A stretch of 64,000 nt of DNA from NCBI GenBank assembly GCA_040768665.1, contig JAXGMN010000033.1, positions 62,001-126,000 on the forward strand, given 5' to 3'. This DNA is from JABWBD01 sp040768665. Its GTDB lineage: Bacteria; Planctomycetota; Planctomycetia; Pirellulales; Thermoguttaceae. Shown here one piece after another: positions 1 to 5,536 of this stretch (its first letter is position 1; the number at the start of each line of letters is the position of its first letter). Made by a program: the position numbers and the translations under genes. The notes under the pieces were generated by a model, which was given only the letters and a program-made list of their open reading frames with translations, did no database searches and was not told the origin of the DNA.

Positions 1-180
1 GGATTGCTTCTCCTTCTGTTGTTCGTGTGCCGCCTCGACCAGCTTGCAGCCTACGGCGTCTTCGAGCAGACGCGCGGCGATCTCCGGGGCAGTGATGAAC
101 CCTTGGTGCTCGCGATACGCCTGCTCGATGACACGAGCAATGATCGGGAACATGTCAGCGTGTTTCCAAGACGGTTCCAT
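1..180 (-). CDS. Partial hypothetical protein, cassette 7 of the integron array
   Basis: Sixty codons are visible from an ATG (complement of 178-180); the gene runs off the left edge. The visible part is mostly helical and charged (starts MEPSWKHADMF, then a stretch like FITAPEIAARLLED) and has no signal peptide or membrane segment. I do not recognise the family; the middle could be a helix-turn-helix, but this is a guess. The start lies 19 bp past the end of the attC site at 199-300 and reads in the same direction as all the other cassette genes, as expected for the first gene of the next cassette. Confidence 0.6.
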   Translation of the reverse strand, partial: MEPSWKHADMFPIIARVIEQAYREHQGFITAPEIAARLLEDAVGCKLVEAAHEQQKEKQS

Positions 181-198
181 GGTTCCCTCACTCAAGCT

Positions 199-300
199 GC
201 CGAACGATAAGGATCAGTTGCCGGGGACCGCGACAACTGATCACACCTTGTCGAAAACCGTTGACCGCGGTCCCCGGTCAACTGCATTTGTTGGTTCGGC
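199..300 (-). other. attC: attC recombination site of cassette 6
   Basis: The site is bounded on the plus strand by GCCGAAC (199-205) and GTTCGGC (294-300), which are inverted core sites. Inside, GTTGCCGGGGACCGCG (218-233) faces CGCGGTCCCCGGTCAAC (266-282), giving a long imperfect stem typical of the folded single-strand attC substrate. It is close in sequence to the site at 1334-1436. The R'' core is complementary to the 5' end of the cassette that starts at 1334-1340. Confidence 0.82.
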
Positions 301-302
301 GA

Positions 303-719
303 TCATTCATCTGTCTCTCGCATCAGCGCGCGGAACCCCGCCTGAACGAAGTGCTGATCGAAAGTCAGTGCGTCCTGAATCTTAGCCTCCCGCATCGCGG
401 CAAACGAAACACAGTCGATCAACCCCCATTCCTTATCCTGGTGCGCTTTGTACAAGGCGAAAGCTTTCTCGAACAACTCTGCACTCAGACGGACGACTTC
501 CACGTCTTCAGACGAAAGGAAGCCCTCAATGATCTCCACCGCTTGCCGACGGTACTTCCGTGCCAGGGCGTTGCCGATTTCCAGAAGGACAGCATCGGTA
601 GTGAGAAACGGCTGCCCGTCGTACGACACCGCCAGCTCTGCGGCTTGGTCATGGTACTGATCGCGATGGTTGACCAGCGCGACGACGAACAGGGTATCAA
701 TGAATGTCTTCTGAAACAT
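303..719 (-). CDS. PIN-domain toxin (VapC-like)
   Basis: Probable ribonuclease toxin of a type II toxin-antitoxin pair. The 138-aa protein has the PIN-domain pattern: an N-terminal acidic residue in FIDTLFVVAL, a conserved glutamate in LLEIGNAL, an aspartate in GLIDCVSF and a C-terminal TFDQHF; these acidic residues would bind the catalytic metal. I chose the ATG at 719, which is preceded by GGGGA five bases upstream; a GTG at 731 would add four residues. It overlaps the upstream antitoxin gene by 23 bp, so the two are probably translated together. The stop lies 3 bp from the attC at 199-300, the compact spacing usual in integron cassettes. Confidence 0.85.
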   Translation of the reverse strand: MFQKTFIDTLFVVALVNHRDQYHDQAAELAVSYDGQPFLTTDAVLLEIGNALARKYRRQAVEIIEGFLSSEDVEVVRLSAELFEKAFALYKAHQDKEWGLIDCVSFAAMREAKIQDALTFDQHFVQAGFRALMRETDE

Positions 720-924
720 TCTTTTCCCCACTCAGATAGAGGTCCAGATTGGTGGCCAAGTCCGACGGCGCTTCGATGCGGACATCCCGGAGTTTCGCCA
801 TGATACCAGGTCGCGCCGAGGCGGTTCTCGCCGCGGCGAAATCCCGGATGAGCCCATACAACTCGTCGAGGCGATCTTCGGGAATCTTGCCAATTTCGGA
901 TTCAATCAGTTCTCGTGTCGTCAT
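697..924 (-). CDS. Antitoxin partner of the PIN toxin
   Basis: A 75-aa acidic protein starting MTTRELIESEIGKI, just upstream of and overlapping the PIN toxin gene. Size, position and charge fit a VapB-like antitoxin; the C-terminal half (LDLYLSGEKNVSEDIH) would be the toxin-binding part. The family cannot be named from sequence alone. A promoter-like pair lies 35 bp upstream of the start (959-987), so the pair may be expressed independently of the integron promoter. Toxin-antitoxin cassettes are known to stabilise large chromosomal integron arrays, and this pair sits at the 3' end of cassette 6. Confidence 0.75.
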   Translation of the reverse strand: MTTRELIESEIGKIPEDRLDELYGLIRDFAAARTASARPGIMAKLRDVRIEAPSDLATNLDLYLSGEKNVSEDIH

Positions 925-958
925 CGCGTTAACTCCTGCCATTGACACCACCAAGAGT

Positions 959-987
959 ATTGTACACCCCCCGGCCTTGAGCCGCAA
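959..987 (-). promoter_or_regulatory. Candidate promoter for the PIN toxin-antitoxin pair
   Basis: On the minus strand TTGCGG (987-982) and TACAAT (964-959) are separated by 17 bp, a reasonable vegetative promoter. The predicted transcript start is about 30 bp before the antitoxin ATG at 924. Confidence 0.45.
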
Positions 988-1037
988 CCACCGTCAACTG
1001 CGGAGGAGATGAGCCGCCCGCACGTTTGGCACCTTTG

Positions 1038-1328
1038 TCATCGCCACTGAGGAATCTGAACCAACGTGGCTGCCACGTCGTAGGGCAACTCGGTTGGGGT
1101 GAACGTTTCCTGATCGACGCGCCACCACGTCCGGTGAGGCGGTGTGGTCCTCGAATCCCAGACGACACACACGACCGTGCTGCCGTCAGTCCCGAGTTGT
1201 GGAGGGATAATCCATCCCTTCAGAATCTTCCTGTCGGGATGCTGCTCTGCGAACGCGCACCAGACCCTCTGAAGCAACGCCCGTTGCCGCCGCGTGGAGT
1301 CAAAGAACTGTTTGATGAGGCCAAGCAT
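1038..1328 (-). CDS. Hypothetical protein, first gene of cassette 6
   Basis: A 96-aa soluble protein with no recognised domain. It has a basic N-terminus (MLGLIKQFFDSTRRQRALLQ) and a tryptophan-rich, beta-looking middle (KGWIIPPQLG, CVVWDSRTTPP, HRTWWRVDQETF). The ATG lies 6 bp past the attC at 1334-1436, so it is the leading gene of a cassette that also carries the PIN toxin-antitoxin pair. No attC-like site is evident between 925 and 1037, so either this is a three-gene cassette or an intervening attC has been lost. Confidence 0.6.
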   Translation of the reverse strand: MLGLIKQFFDSTRRQRALLQRVWCAFAEQHPDRKILKGWIIPPQLGTDGSTVVCVVWDSRTTPPHRTWWRVDQETFTPTELPYDVAATLVQIPQWR

Positions 1329-1333
1329 CTTTC

Positions 1334-1436
1334 GCCGAACGACCGCGATCAGTTGCCGGGGACCGCGGTGACTGATCGCACCATTCCGAAAATCATTGAC
1401 CGCGGTCCCCGGTCAACTGCATCCAATAAGTTCGGC
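1334..1436 (-). other. attC: attC recombination site of cassette 5
   Basis: Core sites GCCGAAC (1334-1340) and GTTCGGC (1430-1436) on the plus strand enclose facing arms GATCAGTTGCCGGGGACCGC and GCGGTCCCCGGTCAACTG. It is the closest relative in the window of the site at 199-300, with the same inner stem and diverged loop. Near-identical attC sites in one array are a mark of chromosomal rather than mobile integrons. Confidence 0.82.
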
Positions 1437-1455
1437 CCAGACGTTGCACCGTTCG

Positions 1456-1968
1456 CTACCAACCAAACGCCTCGCAGATAATACGCTCTGCCTCCACCGG
1501 GTCTTTCGTGCGGGCATCTTCGCTGATGGTCTTTCCAGGGCGCTTGACCTGGAACCTGTAGTGCATTTCAGGGAGTCCATCTCGAAGTGGCGTGTAGTCT
1601 TGCCAATCGACCCACACGGAAACACAGACTTTGGGCTTGGATGGGAACCGCCGCCGCATCTCGCGGCTGAGGCGGTTCCCCCACGTAGTCGGATCAGGAT
1701 TTTGGGCACGCCACTCGTCCACGAACCTTTTCATCTCCCGATCGCGCACCGGATCGGGCGGCTCCGGTTCGTGCAACAGCAGCTCTTGGAGCATTATCTG
1801 GCCCCAAAGCTCATGTTCTGTGGCACTCGCCTGGAGGTGTGCAACCAGTTCCAGGAGCTTATTCCAACGAGCCGCTGCCAATGGCTCAGACGACCCCGCA
1901 AGACGTCCAAGCAGGACTTCGATCCCACACGGCTTGTGCTCGTCAAGATCGAACGTCGTGATTCGCAT
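1456..1968 (-). CDS. Hypothetical protein, cassette 5
   Basis: A 170-aa soluble protein without a recognised domain. The N-terminal half is helical and acidic (LLGRLAGSSEPLAAARW, ELLLHEPEPPDPVRDREMKR); the C-terminal half looks like beta strands (KVCVSVWVDWQDYTPLRDG, MHYRFQVKRPGKTI). I chose the ATG at 1968; a TTG nine bases earlier is the alternative. It fills the cassette between the attC sites at 1992 and 1436 and has the common cassette orientation. Function unknown. Confidence 0.65.
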   Translation of the reverse strand: MRITTFDLDEHKPCGIEVLLGRLAGSSEPLAAARWNKLLELVAHLQASATEHELWGQIMLQELLLHEPEPPDPVRDREMKRFVDEWRAQNPDPTTWGNRLSREMRRRFPSKPKVCVSVWVDWQDYTPLRDGLPEMHYRFQVKRPGKTISEDARTKDPVEAERIICEAFGW

Positions 1969-1991
1969 TGTCGCCAAGCGTTTCGTAAAGG

Positions 1992-2122
1992 GCCGAACGA
2001 TAAAGGTAACCGGGCCGATGGCCCAAAGGAGTAAATAATGAAATCAGAAGTGAACGTGAACGAAGCAACGGACGTTGAATGGCCGGAAAGCGAATCGGCT
2101 CCGGTTCACCGCCTTGTTCGCC
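1992..2122 (-). other. attC: attC recombination site of cassette 4
   Basis: Plus-strand cores GCCGAAC (1992-1998) and GTTCGCC (2116-2122). The inner arms GGTAACCGGGCCGAT and ATCGGCTCCGGTTCACC pair with one or two unpaired bases. It is the longest site here (131 bp) because the variable loop is long. Its R'' core reads GGCGAAC on the minus strand, the exact complement of GTTCGCC that opens cassette 4 at 2699-2693. This covariation is strong evidence that the cassette boundaries are correct. Confidence 0.8.
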
Positions 2123-2409
2123 AGAATGAACTGCGGGCAATCGTGACGGTGCGAGAACGCCATGAAGAACAGATGTCTGGATGGCCGAGTGGTTTTTACG
2201 CAAAGCTCGGAGATCGGATGCTTGGGTCTGTTCGATTCGATGGACGGTACGAGGATGGCCGAAATTGGGTGTTGAATGAAAGTCATACGCCATCGCATTT
2301 GATGCCGAGATTTGAAACGAAAGAAAAGGCATCGCAGGCATTTTTTAGCAGATTTGGATTAGAGTGTCCGCCCTGTGGTCCTTTTGACGTGGGACAGGAA
2401 GCAGAGTAG
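2038..2409 (+). CDS. Hypothetical protein against the array orientation
   Basis: A 123-aa protein-like frame, opposite in direction to all the other cassette genes. It starts inside the loop of the attC at 1992-2122, after AAAGGAG spaced six bases from the ATG, which is a strong ribosome site. The first ~28 residues are therefore attC sequence; the rest (RAIVTVRERHEEQ, GFYAKLGDRMLGSVRFDGRY) looks like a compact globular domain. It overlaps the convergent cassette gene at 2359-2658 by about 50 bp. No family recognised. It may be a genuine reverse-oriented cassette gene or a fortuitous frame. Confidence 0.5.
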   Translation: MKSEVNVNEATDVEWPESESAPVHRLVRQNELRAIVTVRERHEEQMSGWPSGFYAKLGDRMLGSVRFDGRYEDGRNWVLNESHTPSHLMPRFETKEKASQAFFSRFGLECPPCGPFDVGQEAE

Positions 2410-2658
2410 AGCAGTGGCTTCATGTCGTTTTTCCATGATGAATTCGTTTCGCGCCTCGGGGTCCAGGTCTGGATGCAGTGTCGCAGCTTCGCGTTCCATG
2501 ATTCTGCGAGCAACGTCTTCGTCCCACACGCATCCATGTTCGTCCCATGCAGCGAGCACGAAATCGTGGAATCGAATATCGTCGTCTGGTCCGCGGGTAT
2601 CCCACGTAAATGGACTGCACCACGTTAGGAATGCGTCGAGCGTGGCTTGGTTCCACAT
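2359..2658 (-). CDS. Hypothetical protein, cassette 4
   Basis: A 99-aa acidic soluble protein, rich in Trp, Asp and Glu (starts MWNQATLDAFLTWC; middle RFHDFVLAAWDEHGCVWDED). I chose the ATG at 2658, which lies 35 bp past the attC end at 2693; an earlier in-frame start would lie inside that attC. It is the only minus-strand gene of this ~700-bp cassette, whose other half holds the convergent frame at 2038-2409. Not recognised. Confidence 0.6.
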   Translation of the reverse strand: MWNQATLDAFLTWCSPFTWDTRGPDDDIRFHDFVLAAWDEHGCVWDEDVARRIMEREAATLHPDLDPEARNEFIMEKRHEATALLCFLSHVKRTTGRTL

Positions 2659-2692
2659 GTTGGGCCTCGTTTTTTTGAGTGAGAGTCTATCT

Positions 2693-2787
2693 GGCGAACG
2701 CTTGCCTTCACCTGCCGGGCCGCCTGCAACGGCAGCGTGGCGCAAAACCAGAATGGCGGCCCGGTCAGGTGCAAGGCATTGTTCGGG
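2693..2787 (-). other. attC: attC recombination site of cassette 3
   Basis: Plus-strand cores GGCGAAC (2693-2699) and GTTCGGG (2781-2787). The inner arms GCTTGCCTTCACCTGCCGGG and GGCCCGGTCAGGTGCAAGGC form a long stem with unpaired bases on one side, the extrahelical-base pattern of attC. The R'' core differs from perfect complementarity to its cassette start by one base. Confidence 0.78.
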
Positions 2788-2788
2788 C

Positions 2789-3040
2789 CTACGTCGGTGA
2801 TGGGAAAGGCTTCCGCCCGGACGCCTTCGATTTCTTCAGGAGCTCTTGAAAACCTGGATTGTTCTCGATCAAGTCGTTGACGAGAGAATCCTCCTCGTCA
2901 TCTGCATCCAGGGGCTGAATGGCGACGAGCCGATGATCTGGCAGTTCGACCACGATGGCCTGACCAGAATCAACGCACCTGCCCAGCACCGCTGGAGCAT
3001 TACTCTGCAATTCACTCAGGGGAATCACCTCGATGCCCAT
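2789..3040 (-). CDS. Antitoxin of the RelE/ParE-type pair
   Basis: An 83-aa protein starting MGIEVIPLSELQSNAPAVLG, the kind of N-terminus seen in Phd/YefM-like antitoxins (short strand, then a helix with a conserved Ser/Asn). The tail is acidic then basic (DADDEEDSLVNDLIE, KKSKASGRKPF) and would wrap the toxin. Its start overlaps the upstream toxin gene by 29 bp, and its stop is 1 bp from the attC at 2693-2787. The toxin-first order is less usual but known. The family name is inferred from the partner and the N-terminus. Confidence 0.7.
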   Translation of the reverse strand: MGIEVIPLSELQSNAPAVLGRCVDSGQAIVVELPDHRLVAIQPLDADDEEDSLVNDLIENNPGFQELLKKSKASGRKPFPSPT

Positions 3041-3329
3041 GGAATTCCTCGCCGCCTACGATTAGTTTGTTGCCAATTTTCCGTCCGATGACCAGCAAGA
3101 CCACTTCGCCGCAGTCCTCCTCCACATTATACAGGACCCGCAGATCACGGACACGCAGTTCGAACTCCGCCAGGGGGTTGGGACGAAGGCGCCGGATCGC
3201 TTTCGTCGGGATCGTTGGTCGATCCTGCAGGCGAGCCGCCACCGCAGCCTTGACAATGCGTTGCTCACGAACCGGGAGGGCTCGAAGTTGGGCGTCCGCC
3301 TCATTGGTGATTGTAATGCTGAAAGGCAT
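3012..3329 (-). CDS. RelE/ParE-family toxin
   Basis: A 105-aa basic protein with the RelE/ParE fold signature: N-terminal strand FSITITNEAD, a helix with LRALPVREQRIVKAAVAARL, then the hallmark LRVRDLRVLYNVEED and VVLLVIGRKIGNKLIVGG. Members cleave ribosome-bound mRNA or inhibit gyrase; which applies here cannot be told. It is the first gene of cassette 3 and overlaps the antitoxin gene downstream. A ~97-bp stretch between the attC at 3426 and the start could hold its own promoter. Confidence 0.82.
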   Translation of the reverse strand: MPFSITITNEADAQLRALPVREQRIVKAAVAARLQDRPTIPTKAIRRLRPNPLAEFELRVRDLRVLYNVEEDCGEVVLLVIGRKIGNKLIVGGEEFHGHRGDSPE

Positions 3330-3425
3330 CTCAAAACCGAATCAGCCAAGGGGATCGCTCACGGCAGGCTCCATTCCAATGTACCCGTGCGGGTTATTGG
3401 ACGCAACTCCCTGCAAACGACAAAG

Positions 3426-3535
3426 GCCGAACCAGCGTCTGCTCCAAACTCAGCAGGGGCCGCCGCCATGCTGAGGCATGAACTACCCAAGAAACCGAAA
3501 GGGCGGCGGCTGTCTGCTGAAGCGCCTGGTTCGGC
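3426..3535 (-). other. attC: attC recombination site of cassette 2
   Basis: Plus-strand cores GCCGAAC (3426-3432) and GTTCGGC (3529-3535) enclose TCAGCAGGGGCCGCCGCC and GGCGGCGGCTGTCTGCTGA, which pair with a small internal loop. Total length is 110 bp. R'' is the exact complement of the GTTCGGC that begins cassette 2. Confidence 0.8.
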
Positions 3536-3536
3536 C

Positions 3537-3965
3537 TCACCGCCTACGGGGTTTAATCTCGGGCTCCAGCGATAGAGCCTGCGCCAACGCCTCATCCGGC
3601 GTCAACAAGGCGCCCGAGTCCTCGTCGAAAAAGACTCCATCTGCGAGTTGCGACAGTACCGAGCAGGCGACAAGCCCGCAGACCAATTCTCGCATGTCGC
3701 TGTGCGTGACGCAATTGATTACGTGTTCCCGCCCGTCCAGACCGTGCGGCGGGTCGCCGCCGAAGTTCTCCGCAAGCGGTCCGTAGAACCACTCGAAGCC
3801 GGACGGGTGACCCCGATGAGTAGCGGGCAGATAGCCGGTGTGGGCGCGAAGGTCGCCAACATCCTCCAGCACGATACCAACGTCCGCCCGATCCAGCGCC
3901 GCTTGCCACTGCGGGATCGTGGGCAGTTTTGGATCACGCACAAAGAAGAACGAGTCAACAGACAT
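3537..3965 (-). CDS. Hypothetical protein, cassette 2
   Basis: A 142-aa soluble acidic protein (MSVDSFFFVRDPKLPTIPQW start). Motifs such as GHPSGFEWFYGPLAEN and HSDMRELVCGLVACSVLSQL suggest a small globular immunity-type or regulatory protein, but I cannot name a family. I chose the ATG at 3965, 15 bp past the attC; a start at 4028 would read through that attC. The stop is 1 bp from the attC at 3426-3535, so the cassette is almost entirely coding. Confidence 0.68.
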   Translation of the reverse strand: MSVDSFFFVRDPKLPTIPQWQAALDRADVGIVLEDVGDLRAHTGYLPATHRGHPSGFEWFYGPLAENFGGDPPHGLDGREHVINCVTHSDMRELVCGLVACSVLSQLADGVFFDEDSGALLTPDEALAQALSLEPEIKPRRR

Positions 3966-3979
3966 ACGTGACCTCTCTC

Positions 3980-4070
3980 GCCGAACGACCAAGGTCACCG
4001 GGCGGGCGCAGGTGACGTTCCTTTTCAAAACCGGTTCGTTCGCCCGCTCCGGTGCACCGCCTTGTTCGTC
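3980..4070 (-). other. attC: attC recombination site of cassette 1
   Basis: Plus-strand cores GCCGAAC (3980-3986) and GTTCGTC (4064-4070), 91 bp. The arms CAAGGTCACCGGGCGGGCG and the complement of CGCCCGCTCCGGTGCACCGC pair with one extra base on one strand, the extrahelical base needed for strand choice by IntI. Minus-strand R'' with its flank reads GTCGACGAAC, the exact complement of GTTCGTCGAC at the start of cassette 1 (4580-4571). Confidence 0.84.
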
Positions 4071-4096
4071 GACGGCCTTTTTCCAAGCAATGTATT

Positions 4097-4555
4097 CTAC
4101 GAGTAGTGTTCGTCGTCGTCACGTCGGGACGTCGAGGTCTTCTGTGCTTTTGCGATCCGATCTGCCCAGAAGGCGCCAGTGAACATGATTATGAATGGTG
4201 GGGCAAACACGACTGCATGATACGGTTCGAGTGGGGCGCGAAACGGATGCCCGAAAACATAGATGTCGAGAGCAAAGAGAAGGGCCATTGAGATGAGTGT
4301 GGCCGCCATGAACCAAAGTAAAATGACCGCACCGGGAGTGGATCGTATGGGTGTTACTCGCATGCCATCGCGTGGCGTTTGTAGACGAAGCATCAGCCAG
4401 ATAGGAATGACCGCGAGTGGGGCGAGGGCGAAGTGAGGCTGACCAGTCTGCCAGACCCGCAAAACCCCAATCGCCGCGACCGCAAGAAACAGCGGCAACA
4501 TGTACGCATCCCAACGGCGTCGAGTAAGTATCACTTTCGCGGGGTGCTGATTCAC
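4097..4555 (-). CDS. Small membrane protein, cassette 1
   Basis: A 152-aa protein with about four hydrophobic segments (MLPLFLAVAAIGVLRV, FALAPLAVIPIWLML, AVILLWFMAATLISMALLF and VFAPPFIIMFTGAFWA) and a charged C-terminal tail. No family recognised. It starts with GTG at 4555, about 25 bp into the cassette, and it is the cassette nearest attI, so by the known logic of integrons it is the most recently inserted and the most strongly expressed from Pc. Membrane proteins of unknown function are common cassette cargo. Confidence 0.7.
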   Translation of the reverse strand: MNQHPAKVILTRRRWDAYMLPLFLAVAAIGVLRVWQTGQPHFALAPLAVIPIWLMLRLQTPRDGMRVTPIRSTPGAVILLWFMAATLISMALLFALDIYVFGHPFRAPLEPYHAVVFAPPFIIMFTGAFWADRIAKAQKTSTSRRDDDEHYS

Positions 4556-4570
4556 GTGTGACCTCGATGA

Positions 4571-4945
4571 GTCGACGAACTCTTTAATTAACCGACAAAT
4601 CGAGCGGCGTTATCTGACAGGATCCTTGCAGGATAACGCGCCCGCGTCTGAATCGTATCCTAGCGGTTAACCCTTGCACTGTCAACTATTTGCGAAGCAG
4701 GTACTCCGTCGCCGCTCGCGAGATATCCGGCGCCCAGTAGGCAGGATAACGCGCAACGCCCTTTGCGCGTTATCGTGCGTCGGCCGGCTCGGCGCGATAT
4801 CCGGCACGCCGTTGCAGGATAACGCGCGGCGGCCCTTCCCCGGGGGAAGAGCCGAACTGCAAGCGGATCAACGACTTAGGCGGTTATCGACATTTTTTCC
4901 ACCGAATTAGCACGGCACGGGGCTGCAAGATAACGCGCAAGCCCC
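4571..4945 (-). other. attI: Candidate attI region with repeated GATAACGCGC motifs
   Basis: The junction with cassette 1 is fixed by its complementarity to attC1, so attI ends at about 4580. Upstream, the sequence GGATAACGCGC or a close variant occurs at 4631, 4743, 4816 and 4929 (as AGATAACGCGC), with inverted copies at about 4607 and 4765. Two of these form facing pairs (4607/4629 and 4743/4765). The known attI1 site of class 1 integrons contains GCGCGTTACGCC, which resembles the reverse of this motif. Inference: integrase-binding repeats or remnants of several attI-type sites. Confidence 0.55.
4657..4685 (-). promoter_or_regulatory. Pc-like promoter facing the cassettes
   Basis: On the minus strand a perfect TTGACA (4685-4680) and TAGGAT (4662-4657) are separated by exactly 17 bp. 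It points at cassette 1, about 75 bp upstream of the attI/cassette junction, as the Pc promoter does in integrons. It would drive the array even though the integrase is broken. Confidence 0.6.
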
Positions 4946-4990
4946 TCCGCCAGCATGGTTTGTGGCGAGTCGCCGGAATCTGCTGGTATA

Positions 4991-5022
4991 GTATACATGC
5001 AAGCATATGTACATACGTACAT
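4991..5022 (+). promoter_or_regulatory. Palindromic AT-rich site upstream of intI
   Basis: Nested palindromes sit 57-88 bp before the integrase start: ATGTAC-N4-GTACAT at 5007-5022 is a perfect 6-bp inverted repeat, and TACATGC / GCATATGTA lies just before it. TATAGT and TATACAT also give -10-like sequences. By analogy with the known LexA control of integron integrases this may be an SOS operator, but it matches no LexA box I can name. Confidence 0.4.
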
Positions 5023-5078
5023 TTTTCGTGGTCGGGTTGCGTGATCGGCAATTCTCTCTCCGAAGGAAGCTGGCAATC

Positions 5079-5228
5079 ATGGCAAGCGACGTTCACTCCT
5101 CGATTCCGCCGTCCGGCAAACCGAAACTGCTGGATCAACTGCGTCATGAAATCCGTGTCCGCCACATGCCGCTGAGCACGGAGCGGCTGTACGTCAATTG
5201 GATCCGGCGGTTTATCCTGTTCCATCCA
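5079..5228 (+). pseudogene. intI: Truncated integron integrase, N-terminal fragment
   Basis: The first ~50 codons match the N-terminal SAM-like DNA-binding domain of IntI tyrosine recombinases: KPKLLDQLRHEIRVRHMPLS followed by TERLYVNWIRRFILFH, compared with the familiar [24 protein letters not shown] region of IntI1. The usual HP follows, then similarity ends; the frame continues to a stop at 5447 with unrelated sequence. The catalytic domain (RHRRY residues) and the IntI-specific alpha-I2 insertion are absent. GAAGGAAG lies upstream of the ATG. The gene is divergent from the cassettes, the canonical intI arrangement. Confidence 0.82.
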
Positions 5229-5536
5229 ATAATCAACAACACGCGGTCGTGGAACATGCCAAGACAGCCCTATCCAGTGTGGCTCCTTTCCACATCGCTC
5301 CCGTCTTTCCGTGCACGCGCAGCGAATAATGCAACGCCCCCCTTACGGCCGATCAGGAACTTGCGTCGACGGCTCCGGCCCCAAGCTACCCAGCCAATAG
5401 CACTTGCGGCTTGGCCCGTCGCCCGAAGTTTTGCAACACCGACGTGAGGCGTTGCAAAAATCGAGTCACGCCCACGAGATGAGCCGAACCGGCAGCGAGT
5501 CTTCCCGCGCACCACGGCCGCGCGGTCCGTCCGCGG
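5229..5536. other. Non-coding stretch after the intI break
   Basis: No convincing gene and no recognisable remnant of the integrase C-terminus in any frame. It contains the hairpin at 5429-5459 and the 3' flank of the transporter operon. The deletion that removed the integrase body ends near 5228. Confidence 0.5.
5429..5459 (-). terminator. Hairpin, possible terminator of the transporter operon
   Basis: TTTTGCAAC (5429-5437) and GTTGCAAAA (5451-5459) form a perfect 9-bp stem, 78 bp beyond the stop of the minus-strand transporter gene. A-rich and T-rich ends flank the stem on both strands, but there is no long U tract, so termination is only a possibility. Confidence 0.35.

Noticed and set aside
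199..1436. The pair of ~100-bp repeats as CRISPR repeats or ordinary REP elements
   Set aside because: They end in inverted 7-bp cores complementary to the cassette starts and sit directly after gene stops, and four more diverged sites share the architecture; attC sites explain all of this.
1943..2341. Minus-strand frame of 132 codons across attC4 and the plus-strand gene
   Set aside because: It reads through the attC, lacks protein-like composition and is antisense to a better frame.
5229..5447. Continuation of the integrase gene in frame to 5447
   Set aside because: No similarity to IntI after FILFHP in this or other frames; composition becomes non-coding.
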